The notes under the pieces: model-generated | The model's database searches: none | What the model saw: the letters and a program-made list of their open reading frames with translations, nothing else | What the model was told of the DNA's origin: nothing | Assembly (NCBI GenBank): GCA_019359675.1 | Contig: JAHHGX010000084.1 | Coordinates: forward strand, 62,001-126,000 | Direction of reading: 5' to 3' | Length of the DNA stretch: 64,000 bases | Source of the DNA: Calothrix sp. FI2-JRJ7 | Lineage (GTDB): Bacteria; Cyanobacteriota; Cyanobacteriia; Cyanobacteriales; Nostocaceae | Made by a program: the position numbers and the translations under genes | Shown here: positions 9,317 through 18,194 of the stretch, in pieces | Layout: every line of letters begins with the position of its first letter | Position numbering within the stretch: position 1 is the stretch's first letter

Positions 9317-9439
9317 GTAGGTTGGGGAGGCACCGCGTTGCCGGGGTTCCCCCGGTTGTAGCGAGTGCCGTTGGAGCGAACAGCGGAACCCAACAAACAT
9401 ACATCAAAATGTTGGGTTCCGTTCCGTAACCCAACCTAC
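9317..9439. repeat. palindromic repeat GTAGGTTGGG...CCCAACCTAC
   Basis: The outer arms GTAGGTTGGG (9317-9326) and CCCAACCTAC (9430-9439) are a perfect 10-bp inverted pair. An inner hairpin pairs GGAACCCAAC with GTTGGGTTCC around 9386-9422. It fills the whole space between two convergent genes. Related copies lie near 40799-40835, 41725-41757 and 56981-57006. It may double as a bidirectional terminator. Confidence 0.75.
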
Positions 9440-9939
9440 TAATCGTCAAAGTCATCGGTCATGCCGGGATTGATGAGAGTAATATCATACTCGCTGGAAT
9501 CGGTTTGTCCTGTCCGCATTGAATCTTTGAGTAAATAGTATATTGCTCGCACCTGGGGTCCAAAAATCACTTCGTCTTCGTTTTTCAAATCGTGTGCAGG
9601 TAGCTTGCGTCCATTTATCACCAACCCGTTTGCACTCGGTTTCCCTTTGCTGTCTCCATCTACTATTCGATAATAATAACTTTGACTATTATCGTCGCGT
9701 GGTAATCTTACCAATACGGCATGGCGCCGCGACACAAATTGTGAGTTAAGACAAATATCACAATCTCTGTCCCTGCCAATCGAATACACAGGACGCTCAA
9801 GTGTGACTTCTTTGCGTCCTTGGTCATCTTCGATAATTAATAAGTGGCTTTCGTTTATTTCTGCTGCCATCGAAAAATCGTTGCCAAAATCGGTTGAACT
9901 TTGATGAGTAAAAATTGGTTGAGTATTATTTACTGCCAT
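9439..9939 (-). CDS. FHA-domain protein
   Basis: The protein has 166 residues. A forkhead-associated domain spans about residues 45-135. YSIGRDRDCDICLNSQFVSR includes the conserved Gly-Arg and the Ser-Arg-Arg-His (SRRHAVL) that contact phosphothreonine, followed by SANGLVINGRKL, the second conserved turn. The flanking tails are low in hydrophobic residues and the C-terminus is acidic (MTDDFDD). FHA proteins read Ser/Thr-kinase phosphorylation. No kinase gene is adjacent, so the partner is unknown. The in-frame stop is immediately followed by the palindromic repeat. Confidence 0.88.
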   Translation of the reverse strand: MAVNNTQPIFTHQSSTDFGNDFSMAAEINESHLLIIEDDQGRKEVTLERPVYSIGRDRDCDICLNSQFVSRRHAVLVRLPRDDNSQSYYYRIVDGDSKGKPSANGLVINGRKLPAHDLKNEDEVIFGPQVRAIYYLLKDSMRTGQTDSSEYDITLINPGMTDDFDD

Positions 9940-10125
9940 GCTCTCTGCTTCTAGCTACTGTATAATTTAGTATTTAAAAAACTTATTTGCTATTGGGTAC
10001 TGCAAATAAAAGTAGCGCACTTAATTTGTTGTATATATTGGACAAAAAACTGCACATTGACCTAGTTTAACCTCACATTAGTCAAACTAGGTAATACGTT
10101 TTGTAATATGGATTGTTACAGACGT

Positions 10126-12525
10126 TTAACTGCGGGAATGTCGTAATAACAGAGAATTTGACACAACACTAACAGAACTGAAAGCCATTAAAGCGGCAGC
10201 ACCAGCTGGGTTTAAAACGAAACCTAGCTTTGGAAGTAAAACACCCGCAGCAAGTGGTATCCCTATCGTATTATACGCAAAAGCCCAGAATAAATTTTGG
10301 CGAATTTTGTTAAAAGTGGCACGACTTAATTTTATTGACTCTACCACATCGGTTAAACAATTACGCATTAGTACAATTGATGCAGTCTCTATTGCTACAT
10401 CTGTACCAGAGTGGAGTGCAATTCCGACATCTGCTTGTGATAAAGCTGGTGCGTCATTAATGCCATCACCTACCATTGCGACTTGGTTTGATTGCTGTAA
10501 CATTTGAATTGCCTCAGCTTTTTTGGCTGGGGGTATTCCTGCAACAATGTTGATGGCGCCTATACCAAGTTCGGCAGCTATAGTGTTAACAGCTTCAATA
10601 CGGTCACCGCTTAAAATCATTACCCGCAAACCCAAAGAGCGAAGTTTTTCTACGGTGGTTTTTGCTTCAGGTCTAAGGGTATCGGCAACTGCGATAATTC
10701 CAGCTATTTTATTGTTGTAAGCTAAATACACTACCGTTTTCCCAGCATTGGCTAGTACACGCGCTTTATCCTGCGTACTTTTATCAACTGTAATACCCTG
10801 CCAAGTGACCCATTCATAGTTACCCAAGAATACTATTTTATTTTCTACTACCGCCGAAATTCCAAAACCTGGTTCGGTACGAAAATCTACTGCATCGGGA
10901 ATAGTTAACTGTTTTTCTATTGCTGCGGTTTGAATTGCTATTGCAAGAGGATGACAAGTACCGCTTTCTACTGCTGCGGCTAATTTCAGAAGATTGTCTG
11001 CTTCTATTTCTTCTAATACAATACAGTCTGTTACCGTGGGTTTTCCACTAGTTAGCGTACCTGTTTTATCGAAAACTACGGTATCAAGCTTGTGAACTTT
11101 TTCTAAAACATCTCCCCCTTTTATCAATAAACCTTTTTCGGCGCCCATTGCTGTACCAACTAAAATAGCTGTTGGAGTTGCAAGTCCTAACGCACAAGGA
11201 CAAGCAACTACCATCACGGCAATCGCAAGTTTTAGGCTTAATAGTAAGGGAGAATGTAGAGACGCGTTCACGTAGTGTCCCGTAGGGAATAATCGCGTCT
11301 CTACGTGTGGCCCCGAATGGTGAGCCATTGATGTAGTTACGGCAGCAATATCTGGCCAAATATGGGCACCGAAAAAGTACCAAAATAGAAAAGTTAATAG
11401 TGCGGCAGTTAGAACAAAGTAAGTAAAGTAACCAGCAACAGTGTCAGCGAGTTTTTGTATGGGAGCTTTACGAGTTTGTGCGGCTTCTACTAAAGCTATG
11501 ATTTGGGCTATTGTAGTGTCGGCACCAGTACGAGTTGCACAAATTACGATTGCACCTGATTGGTTAAACGTAGCTGCTGTAACGTTATCTCCTGGTTGCT
11601 TAATTACAGGCACAGATTCCCCTGTTAACATCGACTCATCAACAGTCGTCTGTCCTTGTACCACTTCACCATCGACTGGTATCTTCTCTCCTGGTAAAAC
11701 CTGTAACCATTCTCCAATTTTTACCTGTTCGGCAGGAATTTCTACCACATTGTTAGAAACAACAAAGTTAGACGACGAATTTCCATCTTTCGGTTTTCCA
11801 ATCAAACGTGCAACTTGTGGCTGAAGTTCCAATAAATTTGTAAAAGCAGCAGCAGCTTTATGGCGCGCACGTTGTTCTAAAGTCCTTCCTAATAAAATAA
11901 ACGCCAGCATCATTACTGGTTCGTCAAAAAAGCATTCCCATCCCATCTGTGGAAATAATAATGCTATCAAACTCGCTGTGTAAGCTGTAACACTTCCCAA
12001 ACTAATAAGGGTGTTCATGTTAGGCGCGCCTCGACGTACACCCAACCAGCCATCGATTAAAATTGAACGACCAGGAATAAGAAGCGTCAGTGTAGCTAGT
12101 CCACAGTGAAACCAAATATTATCCAATCCTGGTATAAATGAATCAAATATGTTGCTGAAATGGCCCAAACTTGAAACTACGAGCAAAAACCCAGCTATAA
12201 ATAAATTTAAGTCGGCAGAACGTACTTCTTGATTTTGGTTTTGTTTACTTGGAGCAGTATGCGAGTAACGCGGTTGGGATGGAAAACCTGCTGCTGTCAA
12301 ATGAGAAGCTAATGCCGAAGCATCAATACCACTAGACTCAACCACAGCAACCGAAGTTGCCAAGTTCACACTACTATTAACAACTCCTGGATATTGACTT
12401 AGTGTGCGCTCGACATTACGAACACACCCAGCACACTTCATCCCTGTGATATCAAGAGTTATTTTTTTTAATGGTTCGTTTTGGGTATTATATGAAGGTA
12501 AATCAGTTTTTGAAACAAGTTGCAT
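10126..12525 (-). CDS. ctaA: copper-importing P-type ATPase CtaA
   Basis: The protein has 799 residues with a full P1B ATPase layout. It has an N-terminal metal-binding domain with GMKCAGC (Cys31 and Cys34), paired membrane helices, the TGES actuator motif, the CPC ion-binding motif in VVACPCALG near residue 443, [11 protein letters not shown] with the phosphorylated Asp near residue 485, the HP motif in CHPLA and the hinge GDGINDAP. The N-terminal domain resembles cyanobacterial CtaA (plasma-membrane import feeding plastocyanin and cytochrome oxidase) more than PacS. Residues about 407-423, in the loop before the CPC helix, are encoded by a palindromic dispersed repeat read in frame ([18 protein letters not shown]). 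This loop is normally variable, so the protein is probably still functional. Confidence 0.88.
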   Translation of the reverse strand: MQLVSKTDLPSYNTQNEPLKKITLDITGMKCAGCVRNVERTLSQYPGVVNSSVNLATSVAVVESSGIDASALASHLTAAGFPSQPRYSHTAPSKQNQNQEVRSADLNLFIAGFLLVVSSLGHFSNIFDSFIPGLDNIWFHCGLATLTLLIPGRSILIDGWLGVRRGAPNMNTLISLGSVTAYTASLIALLFPQMGWECFFDEPVMMLAFILLGRTLEQRARHKAAAAFTNLLELQPQVARLIGKPKDGNSSSNFVVSNNVVEIPAEQVKIGEWLQVLPGEKIPVDGEVVQGQTTVDESMLTGESVPVIKQPGDNVTAATFNQSGAIVICATRTGADTTIAQIIALVEAAQTRKAPIQKLADTVAGYFTYFVLTAALLTFLFWYFFGAHIWPDIAAVTTSMAHHSGPHVETRLFPTGHYVNASLHSPLLLSLKLAIAVMVVACPCALGLATPTAILVGTAMGAEKGLLIKGGDVLEKVHKLDTVVFDKTGTLTSGKPTVTDCIVLEEIEADNLLKLAAAVESGTCHPLAIAIQTAAIEKQLTIPDAVDFRTEPGFGISAVVENKIVFLGNYEWVTWQGITVDKSTQDKARVLANAGKTVVYLAYNNKIAGIIAVADTLRPEAKTTVEKLRSLGLRVMILSGDRIEAVNTIAAELGIGAINIVAGIPPAKKAEAIQMLQQSNQVAMVGDGINDAPALSQADVGIALHSGTDVAIETASIVLMRNCLTDVVESIKLSRATFNKIRQNLFWAFAYNTIGIPLAAGVLLPKLGFVLNPAGAAALMAFSSVSVVSNSLLLRHSRS
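11256..11304. repeat. palindromic repeat inside ctaA
   Basis: GTAGAGACGCG (11256-11266) and CGCGTCTCTAC (11294-11304) form perfect 11-bp arms. The loop contains the TTCACGTAGTGTCCCGTAGGG type of sequence found in dispersed cyanobacterial repeats. The same arm family recurs at 17637-17664 and 29586-29613 in intergenic positions. Here it lies within an open reading frame without breaking it. Confidence 0.85.
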
Positions 12526-12645
12526 GGAAAATGGGTGGATTTGCTACAAATTTTGACGCTATTTAAATAGCATCTCTTATTTGAGGGTAAGCTATATCCA
12601 CGCCTTTGACATATTGTCAAACTAATTAACTTTTCTTTAAATTAT

Positions 12646-12861
12646 TTAGACTCTTGTGGGATGGGCATCTTGCCCGTCCTTGACTATATCCCGGCGCCGC
12701 CAAAAAGTTACATAAATCAAAGCTAAAGCTTGTAGCGGGATCAAAATGAACTCACCCCGCAAAAAACTATTTACTTCTAAATTGGATACAGTACCGAAGT
12801 AACCCATGCTACACAACACAAAAATACTTAATATTAGCTTTTTGTTCTTAAGTAACATCAT
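12646..12861 (-). CDS. small membrane protein with repeat-derived tail
   Basis: The protein has 71 residues. A hydrophobic N-terminal segment (LILSIFVLCSMGYFGTV) and a second one (FILIPLQALALIYVTFW) predict two membrane helices. The last ten residues DGQDAHPTRV come from the dispersed repeat GGACGGGCAAGATGCCCATC, so the natural C-terminus has probably been replaced or extended. It lies in the same direction as, and downstream of, the TM2 gene, which ends in a hairpin terminator. The function is not recognised. It could be spurious, but the two clear hydrophobic segments argue for a real gene. Confidence 0.5.
   Translation of the reverse strand: MMLLKNKKLILSIFVLCSMGYFGTVSNLEVNSFLRGEFILIPLQALALIYVTFWRRRDIVKDGQDAHPTRV
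12651..12683. repeat. dispersed repeat TGTGGGATGGGCATCTTGCC
   Basis: TGTGGGATGGGCATCTTGCC followed by CGTCC is a short hairpin-forming repeat (GGGCA / TGCCC). Relatives occur at about 63848-63877, 40762-40786, 28740-28762 and 7887-7914. This copy encodes the end of the small membrane protein. Confidence 0.6.
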
Positions 12862-12903
12862 ATTTAATAACCTATATATAAAATCAATATTTTAGTAAAG
12901 AAG

Positions 12904-12930
12904 ACTCCCGACCGTTTTAAGAAGCCGGGA
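12904..12930 (-). terminator. terminator of the TM2-protein gene
   Basis: On the minus strand TCCCGGCTTCTTAAAACGG followed by TCGGGA forms a stem of about 6 bp around an AT-rich loop, followed by a pyrimidine-rich TCTTCTTT. It lies nine bases after the stop of the gene at 12939-13214. Confidence 0.55.
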
Positions 12931-12938
12931 ATTTGACT

Positions 12939-13214
12939 TTAAAACCAACCTTGTTTGTTTGCGAAATAAGTGTCAACAAACTCTTCATGACTTTTGTTGA
13001 GATAAATCATACCTTCGACTAATCCGACGAGTTGCATAACTATAAAGGGAATGCCATAAGCAAAAATGGCGCCGAGTATAGAAACAACTAACATTATCGA
13101 GCCTTCGGCAGAGTAACCCAAAACAAATTTATGAATACCTAATCCACCAAAAATAATACCGCAGTAGCCAGATAACAGTTGTTTTGTGGCGTGGCTAGGG
13201 GTGAGATTTGCCAT
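12939..13214 (-). CDS. TM2-domain membrane protein
   Basis: The protein has 91 residues. It contains a TM2 domain: LSGYCGIIFGGLGIHKFVLG forms the first helix with the conserved Gly-x-His-(K/R)-F-Y/V-x-G turn, and the second helix is MLVVSILGAIFAYGIPFIV. An acidic/aromatic cytoplasmic tail follows (HEEFVDTYFANKQGWF). TM2 proteins are small membrane proteins of uncertain role in bacteria. The gene is followed by a hairpin terminator. Confidence 0.88.
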   Translation of the reverse strand: MANLTPSHATKQLLSGYCGIIFGGLGIHKFVLGYSAEGSIMLVVSILGAIFAYGIPFIVMQLVGLVEGMIYLNKSHEEFVDTYFANKQGWF

Positions 13215-13742
13215 ATTAAGTACTGCTCCTTAGTGTTTATATATAATTGACGAAAGTTAGACAATGCGATGCCAATTTACGACTAAAAAGGACTAGAAAA
13301 TAAACCATAAAGTTTATGTGAACGTAGCTTAAAAATTACGCTCTATATGTAGTCAATGTAGTCAACTTTTAGTCGATATTTAATTTGTTTTATTTGATGA
13401 CAAGATAAGAGCAGATTCCTGCTACTAATAAATATGAACGTAAGTAGAAACACATGTTCGTGAACTATATAGCCGAATTTAGGGCGCCTAAATATAAACA
13501 AAAACGCTCTAAACATATTTATAGGGAACCACGCTGCACTACTCGAAAGCTTGCAACTATCAGGTTTTTATGTAACTACAATTTAATTTGATAATAAATC
13601 AAGCTATAGCATGTTCATGAAGAATGTGAACAAGATTAATCTTGCTCAAAACAAGCCAGGACGCAGAATCTTCAAAACTACTACTGTATATTACTTTCTA
13701 CAACTCATTTGCTTTATTTCCGGACTGTTCTAACTTGTTTGC
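13215..13742. other. gene-free AT-rich gap
   Basis: No convincing gene was seen. The stretch near 13345-13375 has a short direct repeat (ATGTAGTCAA, then TGTAGTCAAC), and several A/T runs occur. It separates the TM2 gene from a doubtful 80-codon frame. Confidence 0.35.
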
Positions 13743-13985
13743 GTGAATACTAATAATCAGACGTTATCGCTATCAAATTTGTTTCGGAAAACCCCAACAA
13801 AATCAACATCGATTTCACCACGCGCTTATTACCAGTACAAAAACTGCAATCGAAGCTCAATTATATTTATTAGCTCGGAATATCAGCCGAATTTTAGTGA
13901 AGCAGACAATCAGGTATTTCTGAAGCAAATAGCTCGACACTACCATTATAGTAGATGCTTTGCTAAATTCGGTCTAGATTTTTAA
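13743..13985 (+). CDS. doubtful small protein
   Basis: The frame has 80 codons from a GTG at 13743, with no clear ribosome site. The product is rich in Asn, Ser and Tyr (SIIFISSEYQPNFSEADNQV) and has no recognised motif. It lies alone between two minus-strand genes. Its codon usage is AT-rich like the surrounding non-coding DNA. It may be a chance frame, and is recorded because the region otherwise holds nothing. Confidence 0.22.
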   Translation: MNTNNQTLSLSNLFRKTPTKSTSISPRAYYQYKNCNRSSIIFISSEYQPNFSEADNQVFLKQIARHYHYSRCFAKFGLDF

Positions 13986-14120
13986 CGTATTTTTAGGGAT
14001 TCAATAGTAATTAACTTAACAATGGTTATCGCTTACATACATAATTTACTTGTGTTTTTTCTTGTTGAAATATATTAATGCAAATGTTTTTGCTTTTGTC
14101 AAGGGTCTTAGGACATACAT

Positions 14121-15680
14121 TTAGCTGTTACTGCTACCTAGTACAAATAAAGTCAGCAGTGTACCACTGTTCCAAAGGCTATGCAGCATCATTGGCGCCA
14201 GTAGATTTCGAGAACGAGTATAGACTATCCCCAATATGATCCCCAAAGAGGTTAGAGGTAAAATTTCTGACAAGCTGAGGTGAGCAGCAGCAAAAATAAA
14301 ACTGCTAACTATAATAGATGCCCATACAGGCATATAGCGAGTTAGTGATGGCAACAGAAAACCACGAAATAAAAATTCCTCGAACAATGGAGCAGCAATA
14401 GCAGCAGTTGTGAAAAATATACCTAGGGCAACAGAATCTTTTGCTTCGAGAGCGAGTTGCAGCAAAGGATTACTTCCACCCTGTCCTTGCCAAATTTGTT
14501 GATTAACCAACGAGACGAAAAGCACGATGGGTATAGCAACGCAGTAACCACCTAATCCCCACAATATCCACTTACCACCGAAGCGAAACCGAAACCAATC
14601 GTCATTGAGTGGTAAAAAGGGTTTGATAGAGAAATATAAAACTGATATTGAACCCGCAGCAAGAAGAATATAGCTAATTAGTACATACACAGCCTGAAAA
14701 CGGATATTACCAGCAGGACGAGGAAGAGGTAATAGAGAAAAAGCGAGAGGAACTAAAACTTGCCCCATAAAGAAGAAGCCACCGACGAAAACTTGTAAAA
14801 TCGTCTCAGCATTCCAAGGTGTTGTCCAAGCTAGTGTGCTGTTGGTTGCTAGTATTGAGTCTTTCCCTTTTAACAAGCGTTGAACCAAAAGGAAAATCAG
14901 CGTTACGAAACCAATTAGTCCAGCTAAGTTAGGAACTACCCCAACAATGCTTAACTGGAGTAAGGCTTTTTCTGCCTGTTGTTGCTGTAATACTTCGACA
15001 GTTTTGAGTGCGTCGCTACGTTCTTGAAGTGTATATAGTTGGGTTAGTGCGCGAATTTTGAACCAGCCATTGAGTTGACTTTGAATCGATTCTTCTGCAT
15101 TGGGTAGTAATTGCTTTGAATTACCCCATAATCCTGATAATACCCGCGCTGTTTGACTCATGTCTGAAAAAATTAGCTTGCGTTGCTCGACTTGTTCCCA
15201 GGTTGCGAGTGCTAAATCTGTTTTAGAAAGTTCTGCTTGCAGTACTCCTAAACGTAGTTCGAGTTCTGTTAGTATTTTTTGTTGTTCGTCAAGTGACTTT
15301 AATAAAACTTTTAAGTCTAATTCGTTTTGAGGAGCTAGTTTTGAGTTTACTTGGTTTGGCTGCTGTACAATGGGTTGACGCAGTTTCTCAATTCGCTGTT
15401 TAGTTGTTTCTATAGCTGTTTTAGCTTTTTGACGCGCTTTTTCGTATTGTTCTGCTGCGCTTTCTGCGGGGTTGGCACCTAATATAGCATTTTGCGCTCC
15501 TTGGTAGTTTTTGTCATTTTTTTCTGGTTTCCAAGCTGCTGCTTCTAAAACTATATCTGTTTGGTAAAGTTCTAAGCGACTTTGATACTGAGGTTCTTGT
15601 AAAGTTTCATATAGTCTTGACCCTGACGTCAAAATTGCCAATACCGTTAATAAAATTAATATTATTCGCTTGATTGTCAT
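14121..15680 (-). CDS. CPBP-family intramembrane metalloprotease with coiled-coil N-terminal region
   Basis: The protein has 519 residues. After an N-terminal anchor (IILILLTVLAILTSGSRLY), residues about 80-250 are charged and helical, probably a periplasmic or lumenal coiled coil (AAEQYEKARQKAKTAIETTK). The C-terminal half has about eight membrane helices and carries the CPBP/Rce1-type motifs: EEFLFRG near residue 430 (the paired Glu and Arg), AAHLSLSE near 457 and LHSLWNSG near 500. The family cleaves or processes prenylated or other membrane substrates, or is involved in immunity and bacteriocin handling. The specific substrate is unknown. It is divergent from cobJ. Confidence 0.85.
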   Translation of the reverse strand: MTIKRIILILLTVLAILTSGSRLYETLQEPQYQSRLELYQTDIVLEAAAWKPEKNDKNYQGAQNAILGANPAESAAEQYEKARQKAKTAIETTKQRIEKLRQPIVQQPNQVNSKLAPQNELDLKVLLKSLDEQQKILTELELRLGVLQAELSKTDLALATWEQVEQRKLIFSDMSQTARVLSGLWGNSKQLLPNAEESIQSQLNGWFKIRALTQLYTLQERSDALKTVEVLQQQQAEKALLQLSIVGVVPNLAGLIGFVTLIFLLVQRLLKGKDSILATNSTLAWTTPWNAETILQVFVGGFFFMGQVLVPLAFSLLPLPRPAGNIRFQAVYVLISYILLAAGSISVLYFSIKPFLPLNDDWFRFRFGGKWILWGLGGYCVAIPIVLFVSLVNQQIWQGQGGSNPLLQLALEAKDSVALGIFFTTAAIAAPLFEEFLFRGFLLPSLTRYMPVWASIIVSSFIFAAAHLSLSEILPLTSLGIILGIVYTRSRNLLAPMMLHSLWNSGTLLTLFVLGSSNS

Positions 15681-15787
15681 TACTCTTTCTCACTCCAACA
15701 TCATACTCAACCGCATTATCGCCTATATAGTGCGGTTGGTGCCTATAGAAAAAGTTAGGGCTTGTTAAGTGAAGGGTATGAAATGAT

Positions 15788-15805
15788 GTAAAAGGCGCCT
15801 TTTAC
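15788..15805. promoter_or_regulatory. 18-bp perfect palindrome upstream of cobJ
   Basis: GTAAAAGGCGCCTTTTAC is a perfect palindrome centred on GGCGCC, 40 bases before the cobJ start and about 107 bases before the divergent protease start. Its place between divergent genes suits an operator. The alternative is that a GGCGCC iterated palindrome landed in a symmetric context. Confidence 0.35.
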
Positions 15806-15845
15806 CTTGGTAATATGATTCAGGGAATGAGATTTACCACCAAGA

Positions 15846-17615
15846 ATGCTTCCACCTGCTGCGATTATTGTACTTAACCAAAATAGTGTTGCACTTGGGC
15901 GCCAAATCGCAAGTGCTTTACCTAGTGCTACCGTTTACGGTTTACTTAAGCGCACTACAGGAGTTGATAGGGGTTTTGATAATTTTGGTGATACGCTACG
16001 TGAGTTGTTCGCTAGTGGAACCCCGATAGTCGGTGTTTGTGCTGCGGGAATTTTAATTCGTTCGCTTGCTCCTATTATCTCTGACAAACGCCAAGAGCCA
16101 CCTGTTTTAGCTGTTGCTGAAGATGGTAGTGCTGTTGTACCTCTGTTGGGTGGACTTCAGGGGGTTAATGATATGGCAAGACTGATTGCAGCAGTGCTTA
16201 AAGTTCCACCAGCAATTACCACAACAGGAGACATTCGCTTCCGTACTGCACTACTCGCTCCCCCAAAAGGATATTACTTAGCAAATCCTGAAACTGCAAA
16301 GGGTTTTATTTCAGATTTGCTCGCTGGTGCAAAAGTCAAGTTGGAAGGAAATGCGCTCTTAAACCTAAATTGGTTAGTTAACAGTAAACTACCTTTCGAT
16401 GCGAATGGAGATTTAGAGATTCGCGTAACTGAATATAAGACAGATTATGCTCCTGACTGTTTAGTGTATCATCCTGCTACCTTGGCTATTGGCACCAGTG
16501 TAAGCGATGTACACGATATAGAAGATGCGGTAGTGTTAGTTAAGGAATTGCTTCTAAATGCTGGACTTAGTGAAAAATCGGTAGCAGGTGTGTTTGCTTT
16601 AAACAAAGATGCTGCTCAACCTGCGATTAATCAAATTGCGCGCGTTTTAGATGTACCGCTTCGGCTGTTGGAGTTAGAAAGTATACAGGGGGTTCAAGGA
16701 AAAGATATAGAGTCTCAAGCTAAAATGGCTGAGTTACTAGCGCTGACTGCAACGGGTTCATCTGGTAAGTTATTAACGCAAGTATCAAATGATTCTATTG
16801 AGATATCTATAGCTTTGTCTTCTTCTATTATTGATGCTGATACAATTGGCAAGTATAGAGGAAAATTATTTATTGTTGGGACTGGGCCTGGTGCTAGTGG
16901 GTGGATGTCTCCTGAAGTTAAACGTATACTCAATGAGGCAACTGATTTAGTTGGTTACAGTTTTTACTTGGATTTGGCAGGCGCCTTACGTCCTGGACAA
17001 CGGCGCCATGATTCTGATAATCGCGAAGAATTGGCGCGGGCAAAGATGGCTTTAGACTTGGCAGCAGAGGGACGCAATGTTGCTGTTGTTTCTTCTGGAG
17101 ACCCCGGTATTTACGCAATGGCTGCGGCTATATTTGAGGTGCTGGAGTCAAATGCTGTTCCAGAATGGCAGCATGTACAAGTTCAGGTGGCTCCGGGTAT
17201 TTCGGCTTTACAAGCTGCTGCTGCTAAAATTGGGGCGCCGATAGGGCATGATTTTTGTGTTATCTCTTTATCTGATATTCTTAAGCCTTGGTCGATTATT
17301 GAAAGTCGTATTATTGCTGCTGCTAGTTCTGATATGGTTATCGCTTTTTATAACCCTGCATCGAAACAACGCACTTGGCAGTTAGCTTCTGCACGCGACA
17401 TTTTACTAAAATATCGTTTGCCGGAAACTCCTGTGGTTCTTGCTCGTAATCTTGGTAGGGTGGGAGAGTCGATATTGGTTAGGAGTCTTGGAGATTTATC
17501 TGTTTCGGAAGTTGATATGCGTACTTTGGTTTTGGTGGGGTCGAGTAAAACACGTGTGGTTAAACATTCTGAGGGAGTTTGGGTTTATACACCTCGTGAG
17601 TACATTGAGGATTAG
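15846..17615 (+). CDS. cobJ: CbiG-CobJ fusion, cobalamin (vitamin B12) corrin-ring synthesis
   Basis: The protein has 589 residues and two enzymes in one chain. Residues about 1-330 are CbiG-like, the cobalt-precorrin-5A hydrolase module that opens the delta-lactone (VGVCAAGILIRSLAPIISDK, LLGGLQGVNDMARLIA). From about residue 339, GKLFIVGTGPGASGWMSPEV begins a tetrapyrrole methylase of the CobJ/CbiH type (precorrin-3B C17-methyltransferase), with SSGDPGIYAMAAAIFEVLE and VAPGISALQAAAAKIGAPIG as SAM-binding motifs. Such fusions are common in cyanobacteria. No other cob gene is adjacent and no cobalamin riboswitch was seen upstream. A palindromic repeat follows the gene. Confidence 0.93.
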   Translation: MLPPAAIIVLNQNSVALGRQIASALPSATVYGLLKRTTGVDRGFDNFGDTLRELFASGTPIVGVCAAGILIRSLAPIISDKRQEPPVLAVAEDGSAVVPLLGGLQGVNDMARLIAAVLKVPPAITTTGDIRFRTALLAPPKGYYLANPETAKGFISDLLAGAKVKLEGNALLNLNWLVNSKLPFDANGDLEIRVTEYKTDYAPDCLVYHPATLAIGTSVSDVHDIEDAVVLVKELLLNAGLSEKSVAGVFALNKDAAQPAINQIARVLDVPLRLLELESIQGVQGKDIESQAKMAELLALTATGSSGKLLTQVSNDSIEISIALSSSIIDADTIGKYRGKLFIVGTGPGASGWMSPEVKRILNEATDLVGYSFYLDLAGALRPGQRRHDSDNREELARAKMALDLAAEGRNVAVVSSGDPGIYAMAAAIFEVLESNAVPEWQHVQVQVAPGISALQAAAAKIGAPIGHDFCVISLSDILKPWSIIESRIIAAASSDMVIAFYNPASKQRTWQLASARDILLKYRLPETPVVLARNLGRVGESILVRSLGDLSVSEVDMRTLVLVGSSKTRVVKHSEGVWVYTPREYIED

Positions 17616-17636
17616 TTTATGTAACCACAGAGACAC

Positions 17637-17664
17637 GTAGAGACGCGATTAATTGCGTCTCTAC
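17637..17664. repeat. palindromic repeat GTAGAGACGC...GCGTCTCTAC
   Basis: Perfect 10-bp arms (17637-17646 and 17655-17664) surround a short GATTAATT loop. The repeat is flanked by the frequent phrase CCACAGAGACAC, also seen near 25712. It is the same family as the copy inside ctaA. It may terminate cobJ. Confidence 0.75.
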
Positions 17665-17705
17665 ACAGAGGAAGAGAAGAAAGAGAAGAAAGGTAATAAA
17701 TATAT

Positions 17706-18179
17706 ATGAATGATGCTATATCTGAGAATCACATCCAAGCGTTAAAGTTTATTATTCCGATTTTTGAGGAACATAATATTACATATCGTATTACAGGTGG
17801 GTTAGCTGGCAATCTTTACGGTTCGCACTGGGAGTTACATGATATTGATATTGAGGTGGCACGGAAAGATATTGAGCTAGTTGCTGAATTGTTTAAGGAG
17901 TATATAGCTATTGATTTAATGCGAATTGTTGATGATGAGTTTGATTTATTTATGATGACGTTGGTTATTTTTGGAGTGGACGTTGAAATCAATCAAGCTG
18001 AGGAAGCATTTATTTATCACAATGACACACCTGTTAAATTAAATGATGATTTATCTATATTTAATACTTTTTATTATGAAGGGTTAAGATTGAAAGTTAA
18101 GCCTTTAAAACAAATTATTGAATATAAAGAGTTGCTCGGTCGTCACCAAGATGTAATTGATTTGATTACATTAAGTTAA
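17706..18179 (+). CDS. nucleotidyltransferase-fold protein
   Basis: The protein has 157 residues. RITGGLAGNLYGSHWELHDI followed by DIEV has the GG...DxD arrangement of polymerase-beta-like nucleotidyltransferases (minimal or LinA/AbiEii-like type), with a possible third acidic residue in VDVEI. The C-terminal LLGRHQDVIDLI resembles the end of aminoglycoside- or lincosamide-type enzymes. Such proteins may be antitoxin-like AMP transferases, resistance enzymes or tRNA modifiers. No HEPN toxin gene is adjacent. The substrate is unknown. Confidence 0.6.
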   Translation: MNDAISENHIQALKFIIPIFEEHNITYRITGGLAGNLYGSHWELHDIDIEVARKDIELVAELFKEYIAIDLMRIVDDEFDLFMMTLVIFGVDVEINQAEEAFIYHNDTPVKLNDDLSIFNTFYYEGLRLKVKPLKQIIEYKELLGRHQDVIDLITLS

Positions 18180-18194
18180 TTAACTTAATTTTTA

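Noticed and set aside
10126-12525. ctaA as a frameshifted or interrupted gene because of the repeat
   Set aside because: The repeat is in frame and all catalytic motifs on both sides are continuous.
15700-15845. Cobalamin riboswitch upstream of cobJ
   Set aside because: The leader is too short and shows no B12-box-like sequence.
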